64,000 nt of DNA, from positions 202,903,565 through 202,967,564 of the forward strand of contig CM060988.1 in the NCBI GenBank assembly GCA_030765065.1, given 5' to 3'. The stretch comes from Deroplatys truncata. Lineage: Eukaryota; Arthropoda; Insecta; Mantodea; Mantidae. This document shows, in pieces, positions 22,690-34,787 of this stretch. Position numbers and translations under genes: made by a program. The first letter of the stretch is position 1, and every line of letters starts with the position of its first letter. The notes under the pieces are model-generated. The model was not told the origin of the DNA, searched no databases, and saw nothing but the letters and a program-made list of their open reading frames with translations.

Positions 22690-23200
22690 AAGTCAGTTAA
22701 GTTACTCCAAGCCTAACGGACTGTTTACCGAATTGCTTACTCTTTATGAGGCTAATGGTCAAACTTGGAGCCGGCAACACACAATTCTCTCGGAACAAGA
22801 ATGTCATGGCTACAGTCTTATGAGACTCTAAAGGGCCATTGACACACTCTTATGTTCAAACGAGAAGTCTATTGGCGACTCCAAGGAAAACAAGGAAAAC
22901 ATTTCTGCCACAAAAATGTTAATGACTTCTCCTTCTCCATGACAACGCAATGCCACACATAAGTCTAAGAGGAGATCCTCCTCATCCACCATACAGTCCG
23001 GATATCACACCCTCTGATTTCCATCACTTCACTAAAGAATGGCCTAAGTTGGCTAAGACACAGACCAGTGAGTGCTACTATAAGAGGACACAGGACCTCC
23101 CATGAAGGTAGCGTAAGGAGATTATGTTTGCAGCCAAAGACTTGGGGAACAGTGTGGTGTATGTAAACTCAGAATAAAACCTGAGGTAAAAAACAAATGT
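22690..23200 (+). pseudogene. Mariner transposase relic
   Basis: The plus strand keeps the C-terminal catalytic landmarks in order: LLHDNAMPH (second Asp, near 22935), then PPYSPDITPSDFHHF (third Asp region, near 22990), then degenerate sequence to about 23180. Upstream, at 22800-22900, a broken YC.TLRR-like stretch can be followed in shifted frames. There are many stops and frameshifts, and no TIRs were found. It is much older than the mariner at 62104-63438. Confidence 0.65.
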
Positions 23201-23969
23201 CCCTCGTGCTTCAATAACACTTGCCTTAATCGTTCCGTAATCCAATTATAATGCGAAAAGTACATAAAACGAAATAAGGTTCATAATGAAAGTATTGTGG
23301 AATTTGTTTATCTAGACTCACTAGGTCACAATATCCACTTGCCATCGCATGAGGCAATTACCATCAGTAACCCACCACGTGTTTAAGCTTCCTGAACATG
23401 GAGTAGAGGTCTCCGTTAACAGAGTTTATTTATGGGTAAGCTCTCTTCTGACTTTTACAACAGATTTATCAAACTTGCACTACTGCGCTAGCAGTCCAGC
23501 ATTTTCGCTATCTTGACAATTCTCAGTTGCCGCGTGTGTTAAATCCTAATAAAACGCCGGACTTCATCTTCTTGTATAGTTTAACCTAGTTGAGCTGGTG
23601 AATATCATTTATATAAGCAAATGCTAAAAAAAAGGAGTGTGTTCAAAATTTCGGTTACTTTACAAAAACGTAAGGCAGAATGACTGAATCAGAAAAAAAG
23701 AATCTAAGCTACTCCAATACACATGATTCTTTCTCTACCATGATCATTTAATTCCAATTTGCTTCCACAAACCAACCGCAACTCTCCTTGCCTTATTGCG
23801 TTAAATGCGCAGATAGACTTTGTCTCCTCTTTCCTATCTCTACAACTTAAATGTCATGCGACGTTTCGAAAACCAGTGATAAAGCTAGCTGCTTTTTCTG
23901 GAATCTTTATAACAATTACAACATAAATTAAAGGCTTAATAGACGCAATCTTGTATCTATCCTAATGTT
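23201..23969. other. No recognisable feature
   Basis: AT-rich sequence without a recognised repeat or protein relic. Confidence 0.4.
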
Positions 23970-26748
23970 TGTTAAGTGATTACAATTATACTCTTTCTCA
24001 TGGTAACGGTTTATGTACACAAACTTGTGTCTCTTCCTTATGTTTGTTATGTGATAGGAACTATACTGCTTCTCGTGGTAACTGGTTTATGTACACATAC
24101 TTGTGTCTCTTCCTTATGTTTGTTATGTGATAGGAACTATACTGTTTCTCATGGTAGCTGGTTTATGTACACAAACTTGTGTCTCTTCCTTATGTGTGTT
24201 ATGTGATAGGAACTATACTGTTTCTCATGGTAACTGGTTTATGTACACAAACTTGTGTCTCTTCCTTATACAGGTTATGGGATAGGAAGTATACTGTTTC
24301 TCATGGTAGCTGGTTTATGTATACAAACTTGTGTCTCTTCCTTATACAGGTTATGTGACAGGAACTAAACTGTTTCTCATGGTAACTGGTTTATGTACAA
24401 AGACTTGTGTCATTTCCTTATACAGGTTATGTGATAGGAACTATACTGTTTCTCATGGTAGCTGGTTTATGTACACAAACTTGTGTCTCTTCCTTATGTT
24501 TGTTATGTGATAGGAACTATACTGCTTCTCGTGGTAACTGGTTTATGTACACAAACTTGTGTCTCTTCCTTATGTTTGTTATGTGATAGGAACTATACTG
24601 TTTCTCATGGTAGCTGGTTTATGCACACAAACTTGTGTCTCTTCCTTATGTTTGTTATGTGATAGGAACTATACTGTTTCTCATGGTAGCTGGTTTATGT
24701 ACACAAACTTGTGTCTCTTCCTTATGTTTGTTATGTGATAGGAACTATACTGTTTCTCATGGTAACTGGTTTATGTACACAAACTTGTGTCTCTTCCTTA
24801 TACAGGTTATGTGATAGGAACTATACTGATTCTCATGGTAACTGGTTTATGTACAAAGACTTGTGTCTCTTCCTTATACAGGTTATGTGATAGGAACTAT
24901 ACTGTTTCTCAAGGTAGCTGGTTTATGTATACAAACTTGTGTCTCTTCCTTATGTTTGTTATGTGATAAGAACTATACTGTTTCTCATGGTAAATGGTTT
25001 ATGTACACAAACTTGTGTCTCTTCCTTATACAGATTATGTGATAGGAACTATACTGTTTCTCACAGTAACTAGTTTATGTATACAAACTTGTGTCTCTCC
25101 CTTATACAGGTTATGTGATAGGAACTATACTCTTTCTTATGGTAACTGATTTATGTACAAAGACTTGTGTCTCTTCCTGATGTTTGTTATGTGATAGGAA
25201 CAATACTGTTTCTCATGGTAACTGGTTTATGTGTACAAACTCATGTCTCTCTTATACAGGTTATGTGATAGAAACTATACTGTTTCTCATGGTAGCTGGT
25301 TTATGTATACAAACTTGTGTCTCTTCCTTATGTTTGTTATGTGATAGGAACAATGCTGTTTCTCATGGTAACTGGTTTATGTGTACAAACTTGTGTCGCT
25401 CTTATACAGGTTATGTGATAGGAACTATACTGTTTCTCATGGTAGCTGGTTTATGTATACAAACTTGTGTCTCTTCCTTGTGTTTGTTATATAATAGGAT
25501 CTATACTGTTTCTCATGGTAACTAGTTTATGTACACAAACGTGTGTCTCTTCTTTATACAGGTTATGTGATAGGAACTATACTGTTCCTCATGGTAACTA
25601 GTTTATTCATACAAACTTGTGGCTCTTCCTTATGTTTGTTATGTGATAGGAACTATACTGTTTCTCATGGTAAATGGTTTATGTACACAAACTTGTGTCT
25701 CTTCCTTATACAGGTTATGTGATAGGAACTATACTATTTCTCACAGTAACTAGTTTATGTATACAAACTTGTGTCTCTTCCTTATGTTTGTTATATGATA
25801 GGAACTATGCTGTTTCTCATGGTAACTAGTTTATGTACACAAACTTGTGTCTCTTCTTTATACAGGTTATGTGATAGGAACTATACTGTTCCTCATGGTA
25901 ACTAGTTTATGCATACAAACTTGTGCCTCTTCCTTATGTTTGTTATGTGATAGGAACTATACTGTTTCTCATGGTAAATGGTTTATGGACACAAACTTGT
26001 GTCTCTTCCTTATACAGGTTATGTGATAGGACCTATACTCTTTCTTATGGTAACTGGTTTATGTGCAAAGGCTTGTGTCTCTTCCTTAGTTTGTTATGTG
26101 ATAGGAACTATACTGTTTCTCATGGAAGCTGGTTTATGTATACAAACTTGTGTCTCTTCCTTACGTTTGTTATGTGATAGGAACAATACTGTTTCTCATG
26201 GTAACTGGTTTATGTATACAAACTTGTGTCTCTTCCTTATGTTTGTTATGTGATAGGAACAATACTGTTTCTCATGGTAACTGGTTTATGTGTACAAACT
26301 TGTGTCGCTCTTATACAGGTTATGTGATAGGAACTATACTGTTTCTCATGGTAGCTGGTTTATGTATACAAACTTGTGTCTCTTCCTTATACAGGTTATG
26401 TGATAAGAACTATACTCTTTCTTATGGTAACTGGTTTATGTACAAAGACTTGTGTCTCTTCCTTATGTTTTTTATGTGATAGGAACAATACTCTTTCTCA
26501 TGGTAACTGGTTTATGTATACAAACTTGTATCTCTTCCTTATACAGGTTATGTGATAGGAACTATACTGTTTCTCATGGTAACTGGTTTATGTATACATA
26601 CTTGTGTCTCTTCCTTATGTTTGTTATGTGATAGGAACAATACTGTTTCTCATGGTAACTGGTTTATGTACACCAATGTGTGTCTCTTGTTATGTTGGTT
26701 ATGTGATAGGAGCAACATTTTCTCTCACGGTAACTGTTTACGTACACG
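23970..26748. repeat. 76-bp tandem array, about 36 copies
   Basis: Units of 76 bp, for example GTGATAGGA at 24051, 24127 and 24203. Each contains CTGTTTCTCATGGTAACTGG and AAACTTGTGTCTCTTCCTTA. Units come in two kinds that differ in a 6-bp block before TTATGTGATAGG: TGTTTG or TACAGG. The two kinds are intermixed along the array. 76 is not a multiple of three, so the long hydrophobic open frames over it (up to 113 codons) switch frame with each unit and are artefacts. Confidence 0.96.
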
Positions 26749-26984
26749 AAAAATAGTAAGGAAAAATTGTTATGGCTTTTTATAGTTATTCTATCTAAAT
26801 TTTATCCTAAAATACTTGCTAGAAACATTATGGTTCCAAACTTTTGTGGTTATTTTGAAGAAACTAAATAAGCGAGCCATTTCGATTTTTTGTGCCCCTT
26901 TAGGACAAAGTAATTAAGAAGGCAACTGAGGGTAAATGCGATTCACAGATGTCACCGCTTGGTGCATAATTCCATGTTCTGACA

Positions 26985-27435
26985 CCGAGAGAGATGACTC
27001 CGCGGTCACGTGTGACTCGCGTATTCGGGAGGTGCCGGTTTTGATTCCCGTTGTGCCGGCCACTCCGACTACTTGTTTGGTTTGTTTTCGTGGTTTCTAA
27101 GGCTCGATAGGCGAAAGTTGGTGTGGTTCCTCTTCTACCATGGATTCCCTGTCCCAAACATTTCCTGTCATCTGTTTCAGGTTTTAAGTGCAGGCGACGC
27201 GTTTGGTGTGTTGCGGCTGGGCGGTGGATATGCGCTTTGGAAAGGTTTGTCCCTAGTGTTAGTTGGACTGCTGACGGACCGTTTTCTGGTGACATCCCTG
27301 GGCTAGGTCCCCCTGTGATAGGCCTGACCGGCGTCTTGAGTTGTTCTATTTGAAACCGTTAGGGATATCGTCCATACTTGCGCACATCGTCGCCCGTCGG
27401 GTCTCCACCACATCCCTCCCTCCTAGGGGTCACGT
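26985..27435 (+). mobile_element. tRNA-derived SINE (family 3)
   Basis: tRNA-like head with B-box-like GGTTTTGATTCCC (27037-27049) and a following GCCGGCCACTCCGAC phrase shared with 58287-58310. The body has a CTTCTACCATGGATTCCCTG stretch and GTTTCAGGTTTTAAGTGCAG, then GTGTTGCGGCTGGGCGGT. These correspond to the head and body at 34900-34995. It is GC-rich against AT-rich surroundings. Confidence 0.65.
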
Positions 27436-27823
27436 TAGAAACAAAAAGGGCCACTCTGGCCCCCACTCGCGTGCTCCGCCCCTCCCTCAATAACATTACG
27501 ATGAACGTCAAAGCTCACTTTGTTCTCGACAATGTAAATTAACAAAAATAGCCACTGAAGCTTAGAAAAAGCCAATCTCATTTCCATGATGAGAAAGAAG
27601 GCAGTGACCGCCAATAGCGAGAGAATTGTTGCTACATTTTTAATGGCGATGGTTATTGTGGACCCAATCGAGGAGAGTGCAATTAGTATTCATGATGACC
27701 TGTATTCCCCTCTCCCATCCCTCAACTTCTGACTTTACGGCTGTAAAAAATCCTCGCCTTTACTATTTCTATGTTACACAATTATGGCTGGATAGCCAAC
27801 AGCACAACCCAAAGTTCAACTCA
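27436..27823. other. No recognisable feature
   Basis: A short C-rich segment (27460-27490), then unremarkable DNA. The 61-codon frame at 27656-27841 is unsupported. Confidence 0.4.
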
Positions 27824-28586
27824 ACCGTTGCAGTCACATGAATTTTTCTACACACTCTTGTACAAACTGTTGTTACATTAGATTATTTTGTTGTCTACTT
27901 CTTGCTAATGGGGACAAACTTACATTAGACATTAGTACAAGAATAGTACTGTAGACTACATCAATAGTCAGATTTTTAGAAAACGAATTGTTATGTGAAG
28001 GCTTTGAAATTCTGTTCTTGTATGGTCACAAAAAGGAGAGGGGGACTTACAACTTGAGATTATAAGTATTTGAAAATTCAAACGAATAACACAGAATATC
28101 TCAGAAATTGTTAACGCCACACAAAAATGATTTGACATAGTGTGCTTTAACGACATATACATTTTCTGTCTAGTAAGATTTTGTCTATAACGATTTATGC
28201 AAGTCATTCAGAATGAAGAGGACTTGACAGGCTATTCCCACAACATTCAAGGTATACATTTTGTCACGCAAATATCAAAATCGTTAGAGCCATTTTGGAG
28301 AAATATAAAATAACCATGTTTTCCAGTGAACGATGGTTTGGGATGGGAGAATTTTCTTGAAAACCTTGGTGCCACATCCTTGAAAGATGCTGAACTTAAA
28401 TACCAAGTTTGGCATTTATCTGACTTTTCATTGTTGAGTTATCTGTTCACAGACAGACATATGCAGAATGTTTTCTAAAAATGTTTTTTTTTATTCAGCG
28501 GGCCTCGTGTTTCCGGTGCAGTCTTGGTATCGAACATTTGGGTGGAATGCAATACTTCCTCTGGGTAAGTAGTAGAGGAAGTAAAA
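27824..28586 (+). mobile_element. TCTG-family element, diverged (copy I)
   Basis: Recognisable from GTTGCAGTCACATGAATTTT to GTAGTAGAGGAAGTAAA. It includes GATTTTGTCTATAACG, GTCATTCAGAATGAAGAGGA and TTGGGTGGAATGCAATACTT. The CA microsatellite has been lost. Confidence 0.8.
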
Positions 28587-29429
28587 AGCAACGGAACTAA
28601 ATTAGATGGTCTGAGAAGGAGATTATCCAACCAAGGACATCTATCAACAAGTCACCGAAGCAGCACACTACAGCAATGTGTCCGGCATGAGTAACATTCG
28701 AACATCCTTGTTCCAAAAAAGATACTAGGTTCTAAAATAACATTGAAGTACATCTAACAGCAAGACTTGACTGACTCGTGATTCTTCGTTGCAGTATCAA
28801 AGTTCTCCCCCTTCCACCATTGTTGCACTGCTGGCAACATACACTTATTATAATTACTGCTCACTTATAACCACGTCTGCCATCATCGTAGTAACCGTCC
28901 TATATCAGTTCCCAAGATGCTAATTATTATATGTTCCAAAACGGCATCTCGGGTAATTATGTATCGCAAGAGCTCAATAGCACAATCACTTGTGACAGGC
29001 TGCAAGACTTCTAATGCATCTTAGAAGCAGGGACAGTTTCAAGGTCTCACATCGTACTTCTACGATAACAATTCGTTTAACAATACTCGAACGATCGCGT
29101 TAGTTGGAGGGCTGTGTTTTTGGAATTGTGTAATACGTCCTAACAGTTACGTAATCTTCTTCCTATCTCTACTGCAGAACAGCAAAAACAAGATCAAGAA
29201 GTTCTTCTTCTACTATCTGTACTGACAATTATTTACGAATTATCATTTTTAAAACTTTTAATAAAATCCTTACATTTTCTACCAATTTATAAACTATGTC
29301 CTTATGAAAGGGGCATAAATGCACCTACTTTAAGGGATATATCTGTACTGTTGGTAACACTGTTTTCGTATCTCTGAGGTCAGCAAACGCAGTTATACGT
29401 ACATAAATCTGAGAAAAAAAATTAATTTA
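28587..29429. other. No recognisable feature
   Basis: No repeat or coding relic recognised on either strand. Confidence 0.4.
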
Positions 29430-29706
29430 AATTGAGTTTTATTTATGGGCGCTCTTTAACTACTATGGTTCTTAGCGTCCCATTCGATATTGGGCGTGAA
29501 AGACCGGTAATTTTGCTCAGAGGCCTCTTTATCAGGCTTGAGGTTCTTTTACGTGCCGTAAATCTACGACACGGGACCACCGGCTTTACTTCCCTTCGGA
29601 AGAAAGCCATGCTAAGGATTTTTACGCCCGAAAAAATCCATCGCCCTCCGCCAGGTTTGAACCCGCGACCTTGGGAACTAGAGGTACCACTAGTCCACGG
29701 AGGACG
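29430..29706 (-). mobile_element. tRNA-derived SINE (family 2), minus strand
   Basis: Sister of 21075-21356, very similar along its length. B box complement at 29653-29663. Body with TTTACTTCCCTTCGGAAGAA on the plus strand. The 105-codon plus frame over it is incidental. Confidence 0.82.
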
Positions 29707-29823
29707 ACTAAATCTGAAAAGGACGACGTTTCCAAACGAAGATTTTTAACTATGAAAAATACACGGTACAACGTTTTACCAATTTGGATAAAAATAACTA
29801 ATTCCAATGAAACATATTATTTA

Positions 29824-30708
29824 TTACTTTCTCTACTACGTATAGTAAGTAGGGGAAGTATTGTATTCCACCCAAAAATTCGATACCGAGATTTCACCGG
29901 AAATACATGTTTTGAGATCCCCTGAATCCAAAAAAAGCCTTTTTGAAAACATGTCCGTGTGTGTGTCTGTGAACAGCATAACTCAGAAACGAACAGTCGG
30001 ATAAACACCAAACTTGGTATTTAGGTTCAGTATCTTCCAAGGATGCGACACGAAGGTTTTCAAGAAAATCCCCCCACCCCAGAGTACCCTTTACATGGAA
30101 GATTTTTCGAAACTTTTAATTTTCTCAAAAATGGCTCTAACGATTTTGATTAAAATATCATATGTTTAAGATATTTGTATGACAAATAAAATGTATATCT
30201 TCAATTTCCTGGGTATGTCTCCAAAAGTATTCTTCATTGTGAACGACTTTTGCATAACTGGTAAACCATAAGAGATAGACAAAATTTTACTACACAAAAA
30301 ATGTAGATCGCGTTAAAATACACAATTTATGTCATATACATTTATTTTGTTGAGTGAACAATTTTCGAGATATTGCTTGTTATTCCCTTAAATTTTTCAA
30401 TACTTATTTTCTCAAATGGGAATTCGTTATTCATTTTTTGTCTTGGATATGCAAAGAGTATTAATCTGTGGGAAAGGGAATGGTGCTGCACCTAGCAACC
30501 AGCTATTAAGAGATATGTATGCGCTTAAAGACTACTGTATTTCTATATTGCCCTTGTAAATATATATTCCCCTTACATCTACAAGAGAATTAGCAATAAG
30601 CAATCTGCAAATGTTTATTTCGATTAACATGAAGCATATGGAGAATAAGAGTTTGTAAAAATAGTTTGTACAAGAGTAGAGAAAGTCATGTGAGTGTAAC
30701 ACATCAGA
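29824..30708 (-). mobile_element. TCTG-family element, full length (copy K)
   Basis: A complete long-subtype copy in minus orientation. The 3' end ACTTTCTCTACTACGTATAG is at the left and the 5' end GTAACACATCAGA at the right. The right junction continues into a T-run (30711-30718). Confidence 0.87.
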
Positions 30709-31439
30709 TGTTTTTTTATTATTTTTGATGTCTTTCCTGAAGAAGTCATTCTACTTTTCTGGAGAAATCTCTAGGTAATAAAAAATTCAATTTCTGTAAT
30801 AATACCTACATTTGCAGTCATGGAAACATTAATACCATTATAATTTCGTAAAACAATTTAAGACGGAGTACAACGAGTTTGAAGACTCGTGTGCAAAGAA
30901 GAATTTACAGCGTATACAAGAGAAAACCCGAGTTCCTTATCCAATGTTACTTCTTTGTGGATAAATATAGATTTAACGGCGGGCAAATAGTGCCTTTAAT
31001 CAATTTGATACATTATACAAATAATTGTCGTTAATAAGTATAAAATAACTAATCTTATCTATTCCTAACATTATTCACAGGTTCTTAAGATGGTGAAAAT
31101 CGCACGGGTGCCATAATGGTTGCTTAGCAGCATTGACGTAATAAATCTTTTGAAACGTACGCACTTACTATCGATTGCATTCTTCTGTAAAGTTTGAGCC
31201 GGCAATGGCAACGATTACACCAAACATTTCTCTTGTATGTATAAAAACAACAATAGACATCTTCATGAGTTAATATGAATGTAACAGTCGTCTCGGCTAT
31301 CAACATAGGTTACTTATACAGAACTTTAATTTGCACACGTGACCTTATTATGGGGAATTGCTTGCCCTGCACTGCGCTGTTCGTGTACCGCCTAATCAAA
31401 GTCTGTGCTGTCATATATACCTACTTTGGCACACAGAAT
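30709..31439. other. No recognisable feature
   Basis: No family recognised. The 60-codon frame (31124-31306, minus) is unsupported. Confidence 0.4.
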
Positions 31440-31740
31440 GTTCACATTTGATTTCTATTTAACAACAAACTCTCGTAGAGATGTGAGGCAGATTCCCTGC
31501 TGTTCGTGCACCTCGCAGAGAAACGCTTCGTAATTTTGTGAATAGATTTAGAGAAACGGAATCTATTCTTGATATAAAACTGCAGAGGAAACACAGAGGA
31601 ACTGTGTTCTTGTAAAGGAAATATCTACTCGATGACATCGGAGAAAAGTTAGAATGAAGTGCATAAAAATCTAGAGAAAGCTTACACAGAAATTTCACAA
31701 ACCTCTGCTTGGAATGCCACTAAAGTTTTAAGATGACTGG
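31440..31740 (+). pseudogene. Transposase N-terminus relic (DUF4817/mariner-like)
   Basis: Reading from 31487 gives GRFPAVRAPRRETLRNFVNR followed by FRETESILDIK. This is the 'FP...AP.R.T....V..F.ETGSV.D' helix-turn-helix pattern of the transposase group seen at 11583-12059. After a frame change come YLLDDIGEKLE, SRESLHRNF and AWNATKVLR, which fit the second helix-turn-helix ('KSLRRL....S...ATK.L'). Stops interrupt it. No catalytic domain or terminal repeats were found. The minus-strand 79-codon frame here is a shadow. Confidence 0.5.
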
Positions 31741-32204
31741 AATTGCGATAATGTGAGTAGAATTAATTTGTGCAATTGTGTGTTGGATAATGTTAATGAT
31801 CGCTCTGTGGCCATGTCAATACAAAGGGGGTGAGAGATGTGTGGTTATAATTTGCATGCACTTGTATGAATATTCGAGCTTCCTGGTGTTGGCCACACGT
31901 CCTGACGTTTACTTCTTGGCTGAATCAATGAAAACTGCCGGAAAAGTACAAACAATGATTGGAAACTGATATTAAATTCTAACCGCCGCACTTGTGTTGC
32001 TCTTCAGAATTTCTCTCATATGATTATATAGTTGTGCTTCAGCTTCTTCAACAATTCTAAAGGAATATCTTCATTTATTTTATAAGTAAACAAACAAAAC
32101 ACACCCCGCCTCTGTCTGCCTCACATTCAAGGAGTCGCGAGTTTCAACCTCGGTTAGGGTGAGTTATCCGGATAAGTAGTAATTAATGGAATTTAATATC
32201 GTAC
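31741..32204. other. No clear feature
   Basis: A GAGTTTCAACCTCG segment near 32138 is faintly B-box-like but has no A box. Confidence 0.35.
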
Positions 32205-32455
32205 CGGCATGTTGCCATGTTGACTCGGTTAGAGCAACCAGACGGAAACCGTAAGATCCGTGGTTCAAATCGCGGTTGTGGCATTGAATTTTTCAGTCGT
32301 CTGATTCTACTTTCTATCAGGATTAGGTTTTCCCGGGGTTTCCCCTTACCCTGAAAAGGCGCATGTTGGGCAACTTTAAGCTCATTTGACCATCATTTCA
32401 CCCATTTCATTCGTCCGTTGTGACCTAACCGGTTAAAGCAACCCCCTCCCAAAAA
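32205..32455 (+). mobile_element. tRNA-derived SINE (family 4)
   Basis: tRNA-like head with A-box-like TGACTCGGTTAGAGC (32221-32235) and B box TGGTTCAAATCG (32261-32272). The body contains GGTTTTCCCGGGGTTTCCCC (about 32327), and it ends near CAACCCCCTCCCAAAAA. It is different in body from families 1-3. Confidence 0.65.
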
Positions 32456-33129
32456 GCGCTCAGCATTGTTAACAACTACGTAAGCTTATTTCAGTGGATA
32501 AGAAACCACGATATACTTTTTTCGTCTAACAAAGAAATACAACGAAATTTAATACTCTAATTATCCATCAATATATGTTAGGATTGCTTAAAACGTTGAT
32601 GTAATTGGTGTATATTGAAGTATTGCAGCGTTTTCTTGATCTCTGAGTTTGAATACTATTTGGCACTAGTGCGGTAAATCATTACTTCGAATACCACAAT
32701 GAAAACGAATAAAACTGTTAGCTGACGGTCAGACATCACTTGTATTATTTCAGCTGTGCTGAAGGCAAGATGTACAATCCATTACCTAATGGAGAGCCCT
32801 GAAAGGCGCCGTCTACACGGTAAACTTTGCCAACTGCTTGCTTCTGATGTGTTAATTAATGCCATTTTGCTATTAGGGAATGAGGTGCTGTATATACTAT
32901 AGGATGAGACTTGAGGGCGCGCTTCTTTGTGCAATAGCTATTTCAACACGTTTTACATTTGCTATCACAACGACTTTAGAAATTAAAGGTCTGTGCATAA
33001 CATACCATCCATAAATCAAATTAGTGTGCTTTATTTCATTAAAACATGCGCGAATTTGTCCTTTATTCAAATACATATTCCAAAACTTTCATAAATAATA
33101 TCGCCATAATTAGATTCACCAGAATCATA
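32456..33129. other. No recognisable feature
   Basis: AT-rich, no relic recognised. Confidence 0.4.
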
Positions 33130-34058
33130 TGTCTGATGTTTTACCTAACTTTCTACAAATTATTCTTAAAAAGTGTATGTGGTACACTCACATGTACTAT
33201 CTTTATTAGTGGGTATCATTCTATTCTTAATAAAGCTTATTTTGATATCGACTTCATTTTAATCGAAATAAACGTTTGCAGAAACACCTACATAACACAT
33301 TTCGTTAGATATAAAGGGAGCAGCGATAGTCAAATGTTTACCAACGCTGCCTTAAAATTTCATACTGTTTACATGCAAACGCGAGATTCAAGTGAATGTA
33401 GACGGGACCCCACAAGAATGACCAAGTAATGAACAATTCTAACCATCAATAACGGATATCTCAGAAATACCTTATGCCACAAAAAAGTTATTTCACATAA
33501 ATTATGTGTTTTAAAGAGATCTATATTTTTTTTGTGAAGTACGTTTTCGTCTATCGTTTAACGTTTACCAGTTAAACAAGATTATATAGAATTCCTTCCG
33601 AATGAAGAGGACTTCGCAGATTATTGCTAGAAATTTGTAGTATTTAAGATAATTTAAGTATTTAATATATAGTATTTAATATAAAGTATTTAATATTAAA
33701 TACTATTAAATATTGTATTTAATATTTATTAATATAAAGTATTTTAATGAAAATCGTTACAGCCATCTTTAGAAAATCAAATTTTTGAAAAATATTCCAT
33801 ATAAAGGGTAGTTGGGGAGGGGGAATTTTCTTGTAAATCTTCGTGTCGCATCCTTGGAAGATATTGAACCCAAATACCAAGTTTGGTTATTTATCCGATT
33901 TTTCGTTTTTGAGTTAAGCTGTTTACAGGCATACAGACATGTATCTAAAAATGCTTTGTTCGGATTTCGGGGGGCTCAAAACATGTATTTCTGGTGAAAT
34001 CTCGATATAGAATTTTTGGGTGGAATGGAATACCTTCTGTACGTGGTAGAGAAAGTAA
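33130..34058 (+). mobile_element. TCTG-family element, diverged (copy L)
   Basis: Two 5'-end-like starts occur (33132 TCTGATGTTTTACC and 33172 GTATGTGGTACACTCACATG), then the full family order to GTGGTAGAGAAAGTAAG. The middle carries an AT-rich minisatellite (33640-33745, TATTTAATAT-type units) not present in other copies. The 127-codon frame at 33046-33429 lies mostly inside it and is not a gene. Confidence 0.8.
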
Positions 34059-34059
34059 G

Positions 34060-34558
34060 AGGTTTATTTATCTTCTACCTGAATGTTAATGGAGGTAAAC
34101 GTTTGCATACTTGGTTGTAGATACAGGAGGCTGAAGCGATAGTCAAGTGGATCGCTATACGCTGGCATTGAAATTGCATACTCTTTGTAACATATCAAAA
34201 CTTGACAAAGTATTGAGAAAAAGTTAGCAAATGACAACGAATATATCGAAAATGGCTGATGCCAGAAGAAAACGTTATTCGAAATAATGTTTTAAACACA
34301 TCTATATTTTTGGTGCGGTAAGTTTCGCCTATCTCTTATGGTTTACCACTTACACAAAAGAACCTCACAATAAACACATTTACTAGTCAAGTGGTAGACA
34401 TTTTCTTGAAAAACTTGGCGTCGCATCCTTGGAATGCCAAGTTTTGTAATGATTGCGTTATGCAATCGGACACCACATACATGGACCTTTTCTTAGTATA
34501 GAGACATGCACTGGTGGCAAAATATCGATATTAAATAAGTGATGCTAGAGAAAGTAAA
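34060..34558 (+). mobile_element. TCTG-family fragment, diverged (copy M)
   Basis: Begins inside the 5' region (ATGTTAATGGAGGTAAACGT), has GCCTATCTCTTATGGTTTAC, and ends GATGCTAGAGAAAGTAAA. It lies immediately after copy L. A short minus-strand piece (34700-34775) with AAACTTGGTATTTAAGTTCA follows. Confidence 0.7.
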
Positions 34559-34787
34559 TGTGGTTTATTATGAAAGTGATGAGAGATGTGCTGTATGGGC
34601 ACTCCCATTTTACTTACCAACGGTGCCTTCTATGGAACTACACTTTTGGGTTCCCATCACCCAAAAACGTTCCGGGTGTGTGAGAGGTGAGTACTAATGA
34701 GGTCAAATATTAAACTTGGTATTTAAGTTCAGGATCTTCCAAAGATACCACAACCAACATACTGAAAGCCTCACTACTCCATACTTT

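Noticed and set aside
23976..26785. Family of small hydrophobic proteins in the 76-bp array
   Set aside because: The period is not a multiple of three, and the same DNA is read in rotating frames.
32098..32180. Another tRNA-derived SINE
   Set aside because: Only a weak B-box-like segment, with no A box, body or tail.
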